A stretch of 64,000 bases of DNA from Lentzea guizhouensis (GTDB taxonomy: Bacteria > Actinomycetota > Actinomycetes > Mycobacteriales > Pseudonocardiaceae): NCBI RefSeq assembly GCF_001701025.1, contig NZ_CP016793.1, forward strand, positions 2,604,001 through 2,668,000. Direction: 5' to 3'. The position numbers and the translations under genes were made by a program. Positions 42,020-53,909 of the stretch are shown here, piece by piece. The notes under the pieces were generated by a model. That model did no database searches. It had not been told where the DNA came from and saw nothing but the letters and a program-made list of their open reading frames with translations. Positions within the stretch are counted from its first letter, which is position 1. Every line of letters begins with the position of its first letter.

Positions 42020-42418
42020 ACCTGAAAACTTCCCGGGTTTGCTCGACTTCAAACCGCAGGCTTGCGCAAGGGTCCCCTTTATTTCTGGCTCCCTCGCGTC
42101 CTACGGTACTCCGCTGCACCGACAGGATCAGCGCGCTGAGCTGGACGGACGCACGCAACGGACCAGAACGGCAATTCGGACAGTTGGATTGGACTCGAAT
42201 GTTCCACGGGCCGCAGCCGTGCCTTTGATCGAGCCGAAGGCGAGACGTAAAGCAAGCCCGCCGAACTCAAGCCACCACCGCAAAGCAACAACAACGCAAC
42301 AGGAAGCCGCTCGATGCAACAGGCGTGCCATCTACCTGAGAGAAGCGGAGGCGGAGGGCCTCTTCAAGAGGGCAGGCATCCCACGATCCGGGCATCAAGT
42401 TCCATCCCCGCCCAACCT
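42020..42418. other. Non-coding stretch upstream of leuA
   Basis: This stretch holds no supported gene. It should contain the promoter of the leader-leuA transcript and that of the small membrane genes. No clear boxes were identified. Confidence 0.35.
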
Positions 42419-42478
42419 ATGGCTACTCTGTCCGGCGTGTGGCGTTCCCTCCTGCTTCGCTGCCGTGACGGGGTCTGA
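42419..42478 (+). CDS. leuA leader peptide with Leu codons
   Basis: ATG 42419 opens MATLSGVWRSLLLRCRDGV, with three successive Leu codons (CTC CTG CTT), ending 76 nt before leuA. Such leaders govern leuA by attenuation in actinobacteria (predicted by comparative work): ribosome stalling at Leu codons under starvation shifts RNA folding. The following sequence can fold (see 42467-42497). Confidence 0.72.
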   Translation: MATLSGVWRSLLLRCRDGV

Positions 42479-42497
42479 TCCAGACCGGCCCCCCGTC
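42467..42497 (+). promoter_or_regulatory. Candidate leuA attenuator stem
   Basis: GACGGGG at 42467 can pair with CCCCGTC at 42491-42497, or GGTCTG (42472-42477) with CAGACC (42481-42486). These are competing hairpins that overlap the end of the leader peptide. No U-tract is seen, so control could act on translation as well. Confidence 0.45.
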
Positions 42498-42527
42498 GCG
42501 GGACTCAGCGTTGCCGCCGGTCGTTGA

Positions 42528-45282
<2,755 letters not shown>

Positions 45283-45286
<4 letters not shown>

Positions 45287-46416
45287 CACGCGAACCACGT
45301 CCACATCGCACCGAACAGCACGGAGGAAAACGCACGGGCCAGCACCTGTCCGGTCTGCAGCAAGGCCAAACCCGACGTGCGCAGCTCCTCGGGGACCATC
45401 GGCCCGGCCACGGCCATCAGCACGCCGTCCGTGCACGCGTAGAACAGCCCGTGCAGCAGCAGAACCCCGACCAGCAGCGCGATTCCGGACGTGCCGAGGA
45501 ACAACGCGTACGCACCGAGCAGCGCGAGGTGGCCGGCCAGGAAGATCCGCCACCTCCCTACCCGGTCGGCGAGCGCCCCCACCGGCACGGCTGCCAGCAG
45601 GTACACGCCGGCCGTGCCGAGAGGCAGCAACGCGATGTAGGCGACCTCGACGTCGAGCTGCTTCTGCAGCAACAGGTAGATGAACCCGTCGCCGAGCGTC
45701 AGCAGCCCGAGCCCGCACGCGACCAGGCAGACCCGCCGGAACGGCCTGGACCGCAACAGCCCGAAGGCGTTCCGCAGCGACACCGCGACGCGTGGCAGCA
45801 CGTCGCGGTGGTCGCGGACGAACAGCACGAGCACCAGGAAACCCAGTGCGGCGAAGCAGAAGCTGACGACGAACACCACGTCGTAGCGCGCCGGCAACGT
45901 CCACAGCAGGCAGAACGCCACCAGCGGACCGAGGAACGCGCCCACGGTGTCCATGGCACGGTGGACACCGAAGGCACGCCCGAGCGCCGAGGGCTCGCTG
46001 CTCAACGTGATCAGCGCGTCCCGCGGTGCCGTGCGCAGGCCCTTGCCGGTCCGGTCACCGGCCAGCACGAGCCCCATCGCCGTGGCCGAGGTCCCGGCGG
46101 CGAGCAGGCCGAGCTTGCCCAGCGCCGAGATCCCGTACCCGAGCCCGGCCACGAGCTTGCGGCGTTGCCAGCGGTCAGCCGCATGACCGCCGACAACGCG
46201 CACCAGCGCTGTCACACCGGTGTAGATGCCGTCGAGCACACCGAACTGCAGCGGGGAGAACCCCAGCCCCAGCACGAGGTAGAGCGGCAGGATCGCCGTG
46301 ACCATCTCCGAGGAGACGTCGGTGAGCAGGGAAACCGCGCCCAGTGCGAGCACGTTCGCCGCGATCCTGCCGGTCCCGCCCGCGGCTGGGGCTTGTCGAG
46401 CAGTTGCGATGTACAC
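45283..46416 (-). CDS. MFS transporter
   Basis: This 377-aa protein starts at GTG 46416 with GGAGG 6 nt upstream. MFS features are GHAADRWQRRKLVAGLGY (loop 2-3), GDRTGKGLRTAPRDALITLS (signature loop of this subfamily) and GALADRVGRWRIFLAGHLAL (loop 8-9). It belongs to drug/proton antiporter-like carriers with unknown substrate. It is coupled to the downstream propeller gene by GTGA overlap. Confidence 0.88.
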
Positions 46417-46445
46417 GACGGCCTCCGATCAACAGCCAGAACCGG

Positions 46446-48014
46446 TCAGCGGCAGGGGTAGGGGCCTGCCTTGTCGCGCACCCGCCCGGCCGTGTCGATG
46501 ACCTCCCACGAGTAGGAGCGGCCGGTCAGGGTGAGCTTCATGACGCCGTGCGTGTCGGCGAACCAGCTCTCGACACCGGTGCGCGGCTTGACGTCCTTGT
46601 AGAGGTAGTCGCCGCCGATGCCGACGATCGCCGCGCGCATGCCGTTGGTCGTGTCGACCGAACCGCTCTTGCTCAACGGCTTCAGCCGCTCGTAGTGGTG
46701 GTCGTGACCGTTGAGCACGAGGTCGGCCTTGGCGTCGGCGAACGTGTTCCACAGCGGCGACATCACGGACTTGTCGCCGTACTGGCCGGAGTTGAACCGC
46801 GGGTGGTGCCAGTAGCCGACGACGCACGGCTTGGTGTTCGCGGCCAGGTCGTCCTTCAGCCAGTTGAGCTGCGTCGAGTCGCTGCCGCTGTCGTAGAGCT
46901 TCTGCGAGTCGAACGAGACGAAGTGGAACTCGCCGGCTTCCCAGCTGTAGTACGGCTTGCCGTTGGGGTAGGCCTGCGCGCCGAAGTACGCCTTGTAGCC
47001 GTTGAGGTTGTCCTCCCACTCGTGGTTGCCGGTCGCGGGGTGGGTGATGCTCTTGTAGCGGCCCCACGACTTGTCGTAGTGGTTGCGGAACTCGGTGAGC
47101 GTGCCGCTGTCGTACTGGTTGTCGCCGACCGTGAGGATGTGGTTCGGCTTGATCTGGTCGATGAGCTTCGCGGTCTCGTAGTGCTCGGAGTTCGTGAGCG
47201 ACGCGATGTCACCGGCGACGACGACCGTGATGGTGTCGCCGGGCCCGGCCGGTTGGGTGGTCACCTGCAGCGCGTTGCTCACGGGGCCGAGGTTGCCGGC
47301 GGCGTCGCGAGCGCGGACGGTGTAGGTGAACGCCGTGCCGGAGGCCAGCCCGGTGTCGGTGAACGTCGTGCCGGTGGGCCTGCCGACGACGCTGCCGTTG
47401 CGCAGCACCTCGTAGCCGGTCACGCCGACGTTGTCGGTGGCGGCCGTCCACCGCAGACCGACCGAGCTGGACGTGGTGCCGGTGCCGGTCAGTCCGGACG
47501 GTGCGGTCGGCGGCACGGTGTCGCCGTTCGCGATGCTGCCGTAGACCTCGAGCTCGTACAGCGAGTAGCCGTACGTGGTTCCGCGCTTCGTGCCGTAGAT
47601 CCGCACGTAGCGCCCGGACGTGGTCAGCGCCGTCTCGTCGACGCCACCGTTCTGCCCGGTCAGGGTCTTCTTGGTGCTCCACGACGAGCCGTCGCTCGAC
47701 GTCTGGATCTTGTACTCGCTGGCGTGCGCGACCTCCCAGGTGAGCTTGACCTTGGAGATCGTGGCGTTGCCACCGAGGTCGACGGCGATCCACTGCGGGT
47801 CGACGCCTTCGAGGCTCGCCCAGCGAGTGGTCGGATCTCCGTCGACGGCGTTGGCACCACCGAAGGTCTCCGCTTCGACCGAGGAGACGGTGGTGGGCTT
47901 GTTGGCGGAGAGCAGGGAGTCGGCCGCCTGCGCCGGTCCTGACGCCGCCAGAGGGGGTATCACCAGGGCCAACACCACGACGGCAACACCGGTTCTGGTG
48001 TGCTTTCTGATCAC
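46446..48014 (-). CDS. Secreted metallophosphoesterase with F5/8-C and FN3 domains
   Basis: I chose GTG 48014, which has GGAGG 7 nt upstream; the protein is 522 aa. A signal peptide (VAVVVLALVIPPLAASGPAQ) precedes a discoidin/F5-8 type C domain (DGDPTTRWASLEGVDPQWIA, GRYVRIYGTKRG). A fibronectin type III domain (PPTAPSGLTGTGTTSSSVGL, TAFTYTVRARDAAGNLGPVS) comes next. The catalytic part has VVAGDIAS, VGDNQYDSG, ATGNHEWE, WHHPRF and NGHDHHYERL. It is an extracellular phosphatase that probably binds carbohydrate or surfaces through the discoidin domain. Confidence 0.92.
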   Translation of the reverse strand: MIRKHTRTGVAVVVLALVIPPLAASGPAQAADSLLSANKPTTVSSVEAETFGGANAVDGDPTTRWASLEGVDPQWIAVDLGGNATISKVKLTWEVAHASEYKIQTSSDGSSWSTKKTLTGQNGGVDETALTTSGRYVRIYGTKRGTTYGYSLYELEVYGSIANGDTVPPTAPSGLTGTGTTSSSVGLRWTAATDNVGVTGYEVLRNGSVVGRPTGTTFTDTGLASGTAFTYTVRARDAAGNLGPVSNALQVTTQPAGPGDTITVVVAGDIASLTNSEHYETAKLIDQIKPNHILTVGDNQYDSGTLTEFRNHYDKSWGRYKSITHPATGNHEWEDNLNGYKAYFGAQAYPNGKPYYSWEAGEFHFVSFDSQKLYDSGSDSTQLNWLKDDLAANTKPCVVGYWHHPRFNSGQYGDKSVMSPLWNTFADAKADLVLNGHDHHYERLKPLSKSGSVDTTNGMRAAIVGIGGDYLYKDVKPRTGVESWFADTHGVMKLTLTGRSYSWEVIDTAGRVRDKAGPYPCR

Positions 48015-48560
48015 TTCGTCCTCCTGGGCGGGGGATGGCGGCGAAGGATTGGTAAACAAGCTTTCCTATTGAGGTCGGAGGTTAGCTGCGGCCCAAGACG
48101 CAGGTCAACGGCAGAACCGGGAGTTGCTCCCGTGACAGGCCGGAACTTCACCGGGCGAAACCGGCGGTCATCCCCTGTCATTCGCTGACTTGGTGAACCG
48201 CCATACAACGGTGTGGACCAGCAGTACCGCCAAGAACCCCTGGACCGCGCCCCAGCAACAGGCTGCGCACCCAGTCATGTGCGCTGACCTGCCTGACAGG
48301 ATCGGACAACGACCAGGCAGCGGCCACTGCGGTCATGATCACGACGAGGGACCGGAACTTGAACCGGGAAATCCCGGTGCGTGACGGCCAGTCATGCCTC
48401 TTCGGACACCGTGCGGCCATTCAGCCCAGCACCAGCATCACGGCGACCGCCGATCCACCCGGGACGTCGCAGGTGGGGAAGATCGACTTTGTTCCTGTGG
48501 GCGGGCTGAAGAAACACCCAGGTCGGGATTGTTCACGTCGGTCACGTACGTTCACAGATC
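48015..48560. other. Intergenic stretch, no gene seen
   Basis: This gap between divergent genes shows only a small palindrome, ACCGGGAAATCCCGGT at 48363-48378. I support no gene. Promoters of both neighbours should be here. Confidence 0.35.
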
Positions 48561-49139
48561 ATGAGCACCGCAGCCGCCAGCCTCGTCGTGCTGTTCCTGG
48601 TCGCCGTCGTGCCGCTGGCACCGACGGAGGCCGTGCTCATCGGCGCCGGTGTCCTGGCCGCGACCGGTGAGGTTCCGCTGTACCTGGTGATCGCCGTGGC
48701 CGCTGCGGGATGCCTGGCCAGCGACATGATCAACTTTACCGCAGGGCGCAGGATGGGCATGAAGGCCCTGGACAAGGTGAACAAGAACGCCAAGGCGCGG
48801 GCGATGGTGGTGTGGACGGCCGACCAGCTGGCGACCAGGGGCGAGACGATCCTCGTCGTGGCCAGGTTCCTGCCGGCGGGCGGGATCGTCGGCGCGGGGC
48901 TCGCCGGTGCCCTGAAGTGGCCGCTGCGGCGCTTCCTGCCGGTGGCGGCCATCGGGTCCGTGGTGTGGAGCCTCTACCCCGCCACGATCGGCTACATCGG
49001 CGGTCAGATCGTGGACGAGGCCTGGCTGGCGATGCTGCTGTCCCTCGCGGTGGCGATGCTGATCTCGGTGCCGATCGGCATGGTGTGGCGTGCCCGCAAC
49101 GCCAACCGCACCCTCTCGTACGCCGACGCGTCGTCGTAG
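48561..49139 (+). CDS. DedA-family membrane protein
   Basis: This 192-aa protein has the DedA/SNARE-associated pattern: PLAPTEAVLIGAGVLAATGE, an aqueous-facing NFTAGRRMGMKAL, and the signature VVARFLPAGGIVGAGLAGAL with conserved Arg, followed by GYIGG. DedA proteins flip lipid carriers such as undecaprenyl phosphate. The last 136 nt overlap the 3' end of the convergent TetR gene. Confidence 0.88.
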   Translation: MSTAAASLVVLFLVAVVPLAPTEAVLIGAGVLAATGEVPLYLVIAVAAAGCLASDMINFTAGRRMGMKALDKVNKNAKARAMVVWTADQLATRGETILVVARFLPAGGIVGAGLAGALKWPLRRFLPVAAIGSVVWSLYPATIGYIGGQIVDEAWLAMLLSLAVAMLISVPIGMVWRARNANRTLSYADASS

Positions 49140-49585
49140 AGCACCGCGAACCGGTCCGCGGCCGCCAGCAGCGCGTCCACCTCGAACGCCATCTGCGCGT
49201 CACCGCACAGGCGTTCCAGCAGTGAGACCCAGCGCAGGTTGAACAACATCAGCGCATCGCGCACGCGGCCGGGGCGGGCCGCGAACTCCGAGCGCGTCAC
49301 CACGAAGAAGCAGCCGCCGGGGAAGACCCGGCGCTTCGAGTAGTCGAGCCACCGGTCGCTCAGGTCCAGCAGCGACCCACCGGCCACCACGACCTCGCGC
49401 GCGAAGATCTCCGACGCCGTGTGCACGGCCGCCAGCTGCAGCTCCTCCTTGGAGCCGAAGTGCGAGAACACCCCGCTCTTGCTCATGCCGAGCTCGACCG
49501 CGAGCCGCCCGATCGTGACCCCTTCGAGCCCGTCGACGGACGCGATCTCCGCCGCCCTGCCCAGGATCGCCGCACGACTGTCCAC
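49004..49585 (-). CDS. TetR-family transcriptional regulator
   Basis: The N-terminal helix-turn-helix reads SRAAILGRAAEIASVDGLEG, then VTIGRLAVELGMSKSGVFSH and FGSKEELQLA, a classic TetR head. The ligand domain contains GGCFFVVTRSEFAARPGRVR. I chose GTG 49585 (VDSRAAIL); the longer frame to 49645 is Arg/Gly filler. The C-terminus runs 136 nt into the dedA gene on the other strand, with no earlier stop codon. Confidence 0.85.
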   Translation of the reverse strand: MDSRAAILGRAAEIASVDGLEGVTIGRLAVELGMSKSGVFSHFGSKEELQLAAVHTASEIFAREVVVAGGSLLDLSDRWLDYSKRRVFPGGCFFVVTRSEFAARPGRVRDALMLFNLRWVSLLERLCGDAQMAFEVDALLAAADRFAVLYDDASAYERVRLALRARHTMPIGTEISIATARDSSIASQASSTI

Positions 49586-49639
49586 CGCCCCACGACACCC
49601 GACCCCCCTCAAGCCCCGCCCGCACTCCCCTCGAAACGA

Positions 49640-49765
49640 GTGCACGCGGGGAGCTTTCGCACTCTCCTACCGCACGCGGGCTCCCCGCGTGCCGCCAAAT
49701 GCCACGCGGGGACCTTTCGTCCGATCCTGGCGTACGCAACGTCCCCGCGTACGCTCCGCAAACGG
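49640..49765. repeat. CACGCGGGGA-type intergenic repeats
   Basis: Related units built on CACGCGGGGAGCTTTCG / CACGCGGGGACCTTTCG alternate with inverted forms (CTCCCCGCGTG, GTCCCCGCGTA) about every 30 nt. They lie between the TetR gene and the ABC-transporter terminator and look like a dispersed palindromic intergenic repeat family. Confidence 0.65.
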
Positions 49766-49814
49766 CACGCGGGGGCCCCGCGTTCCCCGGAAGGGAACGT
49801 GGGGCCCCCGCGTG
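49766..49814 (-). terminator. 22-bp stem-loop ending the ABC transporter operon
   Basis: The 22-nt arm 49766-49787 (CACGCGGGGGCCCC...) pairs with 49793-49814 (...GGGGCCCCCGCGTG) with a single G/T wobble and a 5-nt loop. It begins 10 nt past the stop codon of the last transporter gene. Confidence 0.85.
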
Positions 49815-49824
49815 ACGTCGGGGA

Positions 49825-50927
49825 CTACGGGTTGAGCGCCTCGGTGACCGAGGCCGGGCCCACGAGGGGGACGTCCGGGGAGAGGCCGTCGCCCTCCTCC
49901 ACCAGGATCGGCTTGACCTCGTGCGGCTGGATCTCACCGGAGCGGATCTGCTCGGCCCAGTGGCACGCGACCTTGTGGCCGGGCTTGAGCTCGCGCAGCG
50001 CCGGACGTTCCGTGTCGCACTTCGTGGCCTGCCGCCACGGGCACCGGGTGTGGAACCGGCAGCCGGTGGGCGGGTTCGCGGGCGACGGGAGGTCGCCCGC
50101 GAGCAGGATCCGTTCCCGCCGGTCCTCGACCACCGGGTCGGGCACCGGGATCGCCGACAGCAGCGCCCGCGTGTACGGGTGCAGCGGCTCGGCGTAGAGG
50201 TCCTCGGAGTCGGCCTCCTCGACCAGCCCGCCCAGGTACATCACGCCGACCCGGTCGGAGATGTGCTTCACGACGGCGAGGTCGTGCGCGATCACCAGGT
50301 AGGTCAGGCCGAACTGCTCCTGCAGCTCCTCCAGCAGGTTCACGACCTGCGCCTGCACCGACACGTCCAGCGCGGACACCGGCTCGTCGGCGACGATCAG
50401 GTCCGGCTCCAGCGCCAGTGCCCGCGCGATGCCGATGCGCTGGCGCTGACCACCGGAGAACTCGTGCGGGTACTTGCGCAACGCGGTGTGCGGCAGACCG
50501 ACGGCGGTGAGCAGCTCGCGCAGCCGCTTGGCGGTCTCCTCCTTGCCCTTGTCCAGGCCGTGCGCCCGCAGGCCCTCGACCAGGATCGACTCCACGGACT
50601 GGCGCGGGTCGAGCGAGGACAGCGGGTCCTGGAACACCATCTGGATCCGGCGCCGCATCTTGCGCAGCTCCTCGCCCTTCAGACCGGAGAAGTCCTGCCC
50701 GTCGAAGACCATCTTGCCCGCGGTCGGCTCGTTCAGCCGCAGCATCGCCCGCCCGAGGGTGGACTTGCCGCAGCCGGACTCGCCGACCAGGCCGTAGGTC
50801 TCGCCGCGCCGGATCTCCAGGTCCACGCCGTCGACCGCGTAGACGTGGCCGACCGTGCGGTCGAAGAAGACGCCGCGCTTGATCGGGAAATGCACCTTCA
50901 TGTCCTGCACGGACACCAGGGTCTCGC

Positions 50928-50931
<4 letters not shown>
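49825..50931 (-). CDS. Oligo/dipeptide ABC transporter ATP-binding protein (DppF type)
   Basis: This 368-aa protein has Walker [11 protein letters not shown]-loop [12 protein letters not shown], signature [15 protein letters not shown], Walker [13 protein letters not shown] and the oligopeptide-family C-terminal Cys region ([15 protein letters not shown]) that may hold an iron-sulfur cluster. ATG 50931 overlaps the DppD stop (ATGA). It powers uptake together with DppD. Confidence 0.94.
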
Positions 50932-51926
<995 letters not shown>

Positions 51927-51932
51927 GACGAC

Positions 51933-52865
51933 TCACCGCCTGTTCTTCGGGTCGAGGGCTTCGCGCAGCGTCTCGCCCATCAGCGTGAAGCCGAGCGCGA
52001 CGACGATGATGCAGATGGCGGGCCAGGCGGCGAGGTGCGGATGGGTGTCGAACACCTTCTGCACATCGCTGAGCATCTGCCCCCACTCCGGGACCCGGTC
52101 GTCCGGGTTGCCGAGGCCGAGGAACGACAGCGCCGCCGCCTCGATGATCGCGGTGGCCAGCACCAGCGTGGACTGCACGATCACCGGGCTGAGCGAGTTC
52201 GGCAGCATGTGCCGGAACACGATCGCGCCCTTCTTCACGCCCAGCGCGGTGGCCGCCAGCACGTGGTCGCTGTGCCGTTGCGCCAGCATCGAACCGCGCA
52301 GCAACCGGGCGAACACCGGGATCTGCACGATCGCGACCGCGAGGATCAGGGTGAACTGGCTCGGCCGGGCGAACATCGCCGCGATCGAGAACGCGAGCAG
52401 CAGCGACGGCAGCGAGAGCATGACGTCGACCATGCGCATGACCAGCGAGTCGACCCAGCCGCCGATCGCGCCCGCGAGCGTACCGAGGATCAACCCGCCG
52501 GTCAGGCCGATGAGCGTCGCGCCGACACCGACGACCAGCGTCTGCTGCGAGCCGACCAGCAGACGCGACAGGAAGTCACGGCCCTGCAGGTCACCGCCGA
52601 GCGGGTGGCCCGGCTGCGCTTGCGGGATCTCGTTGCGCGCCTTGACGACCTGGTCGATGAGCATCGGCTCGGACGGGTCGTGCGGCGCGAGCCACGGCGA
52701 CAGCAGCGAGAGCACGATGAACAGGCCGGTGATGACCGCGCCGGTGAGGAACACCGGGCTGCGGCGCAGCCTCTTCCACGCGCTGGCCGCGAGCGAGGTG
52801 CCCGCGGACTCGGCGAGGCCGTCGATCTTTTCCTTCTTGGTCACTCCAAGAGCCACTGCGCTCAC
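51933..52865 (-). CDS. Oligo/dipeptide ABC transporter permease (DppC type)
   Basis: This 310-aa protein has an N-terminal anchor, the SPWLAPHDP loop and GHPLGGDLQGRDFLSRLLVG, typical of the DppC N-terminal domain. The EAA-type loop is EAAALSFLGLGNPDDRVPEW. GTG 52865 overlaps the DppB stop (GTGA). Confidence 0.93.
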   Translation of the reverse strand: MSAVALGVTKKEKIDGLAESAGTSLAASAWKRLRRSPVFLTGAVITGLFIVLSLLSPWLAPHDPSEPMLIDQVVKARNEIPQAQPGHPLGGDLQGRDFLSRLLVGSQQTLVVGVGATLIGLTGGLILGTLAGAIGGWVDSLVMRMVDVMLSLPSLLLAFSIAAMFARPSQFTLILAVAIVQIPVFARLLRGSMLAQRHSDHVLAATALGVKKGAIVFRHMLPNSLSPVIVQSTLVLATAIIEAAALSFLGLGNPDDRVPEWGQMLSDVQKVFDTHPHLAAWPAICIIVVALGFTLMGETLREALDPKNRR

Positions 52866-53866
52866 CTCGTCCTGATGCGCGGGTCGATGAGCGCGTACGA
52901 GAGGTCGACCAGCAGGTTGACCACGACGTAGACGATCGCGGCCATGATGATCAGCAACAGCAGCACCGGGTAGTCACGCCGTTCGAACCCGATCGCGAGC
53001 GCCTCGCCGACACCGGCGAACGAGAACACCTTCTCGGTGAGCACCGCGCCGGAGAGCAGCGCACCGGTCTGCAGGCCGATCGTCGTGACGACCGGGAGCA
53101 TCGCGTTGCGCAGGACGTGCCGGCGGCGGATCACCGGTGCGGTGAGGCCCTTCGACTCGGCGGTGCGCACGAAGTCCTCGTCGAGCACGTCGAGCACGGC
53201 CGCACGGGTGATCCGGAAGATCACCGCGAACGGGATCGTGGCGAGCGCGATCGCCGGCAGGATCAGGTGTTCCAGCGCGTTGAAGGTCGCGTCCCACTCG
53301 CCGGTGATGATCCCGTCGAGGGTGAAGAACCCGGTGACACGGGTGGCGTCGATGGCGTCCTGCCTGCCGCTGGACGGCAGGCCCAGCGCGGACGAGGCAA
53401 CGTCCTTGAGCAGGTAGGCCAGGAAGAACACCGGCACCGCGACACCGATGAGCGAACCGATGACGCTCAGGTTGTCGAACCAGCCGCCGCGGCGCTTCGC
53501 CGCGAGGTAGCCGAGCGGGACGCCGACCGCGATCGCGATGACGATCGCGAAGAAGCTGAGCTCGATCGTCGCCGGGAACCGCTGGAGGAAGATGTCGAGC
53601 GCGGAGTCACCGGGCTGGACACCGGTGGAGGTGCCGAAGTCACCGGTCGCGGCGCGACCGAGGAACTTGAAGTACTGGACGAAGATCGGCTGGTCGAGGC
53701 CGAGCTGCTTGGTGAGCTCCGCTGCCTTCTCCGGCGTAGAGCGATCTCCCAGGAGGGCCGAAACCGGCCCTCCTGGGAGAAGTCGCAACCACGCGAAGAG
53801 CAGCAGCGAGAGCACCAGCACCACGCCGACCAGCTGGATCAGCCGTCGAATGGTGTAGCGGAGCAC
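52862..53866 (-). CDS. Oligo/dipeptide ABC transporter permease (DppB type)
   Basis: This 334-aa protein has the family start RYTIRRLIQLVGVVLVLSLL, the LLPGGPVSALLGDRSTPEKA loop, six membrane segments and the EAA loop region DEDFVRTAESKGLTAPVIRR. It is the first permease of the operon. A perfect 15-bp palindrome lies in its early coding region. Confidence 0.93.
   Translation of the reverse strand: MLRYTIRRLIQLVGVVLVLSLLLFAWLRLLPGGPVSALLGDRSTPEKAAELTKQLGLDQPIFVQYFKFLGRAATGDFGTSTGVQPGDSALDIFLQRFPATIELSFFAIVIAIAVGVPLGYLAAKRRGGWFDNLSVIGSLIGVAVPVFFLAYLLKDVASSALGLPSSGRQDAIDATRVTGFFTLDGIITGEWDATFNALEHLILPAIALATIPFAVIFRITRAAVLDVLDEDFVRTAESKGLTAPVIRRRHVLRNAMLPVVTTIGLQTGALLSGAVLTEKVFSFAGVGEALAIGFERRDYPVLLLLIIMAAIVYVVVNLLVDLSYALIDPRIRTR
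53745..53780. other. Perfect 15-bp palindrome within dppB-type gene
   Basis: TCTCCCAGGAGGGCC (53745-53759) pairs perfectly with GGCCCTCCTGGGAGA (53766-53780) around GAAACC. It covers codons for about GPVSALLGDRS near residues 29-40. Such a stable hairpin inside a gene could slow ribosomes or set the ratio of binding protein to permease. Confidence 0.7.
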
Positions 53867-53909
53867 TGTTAGCTACCCCGTTGTTCTCTCGTGGTGGGAG
53901 CCGGCCGGA

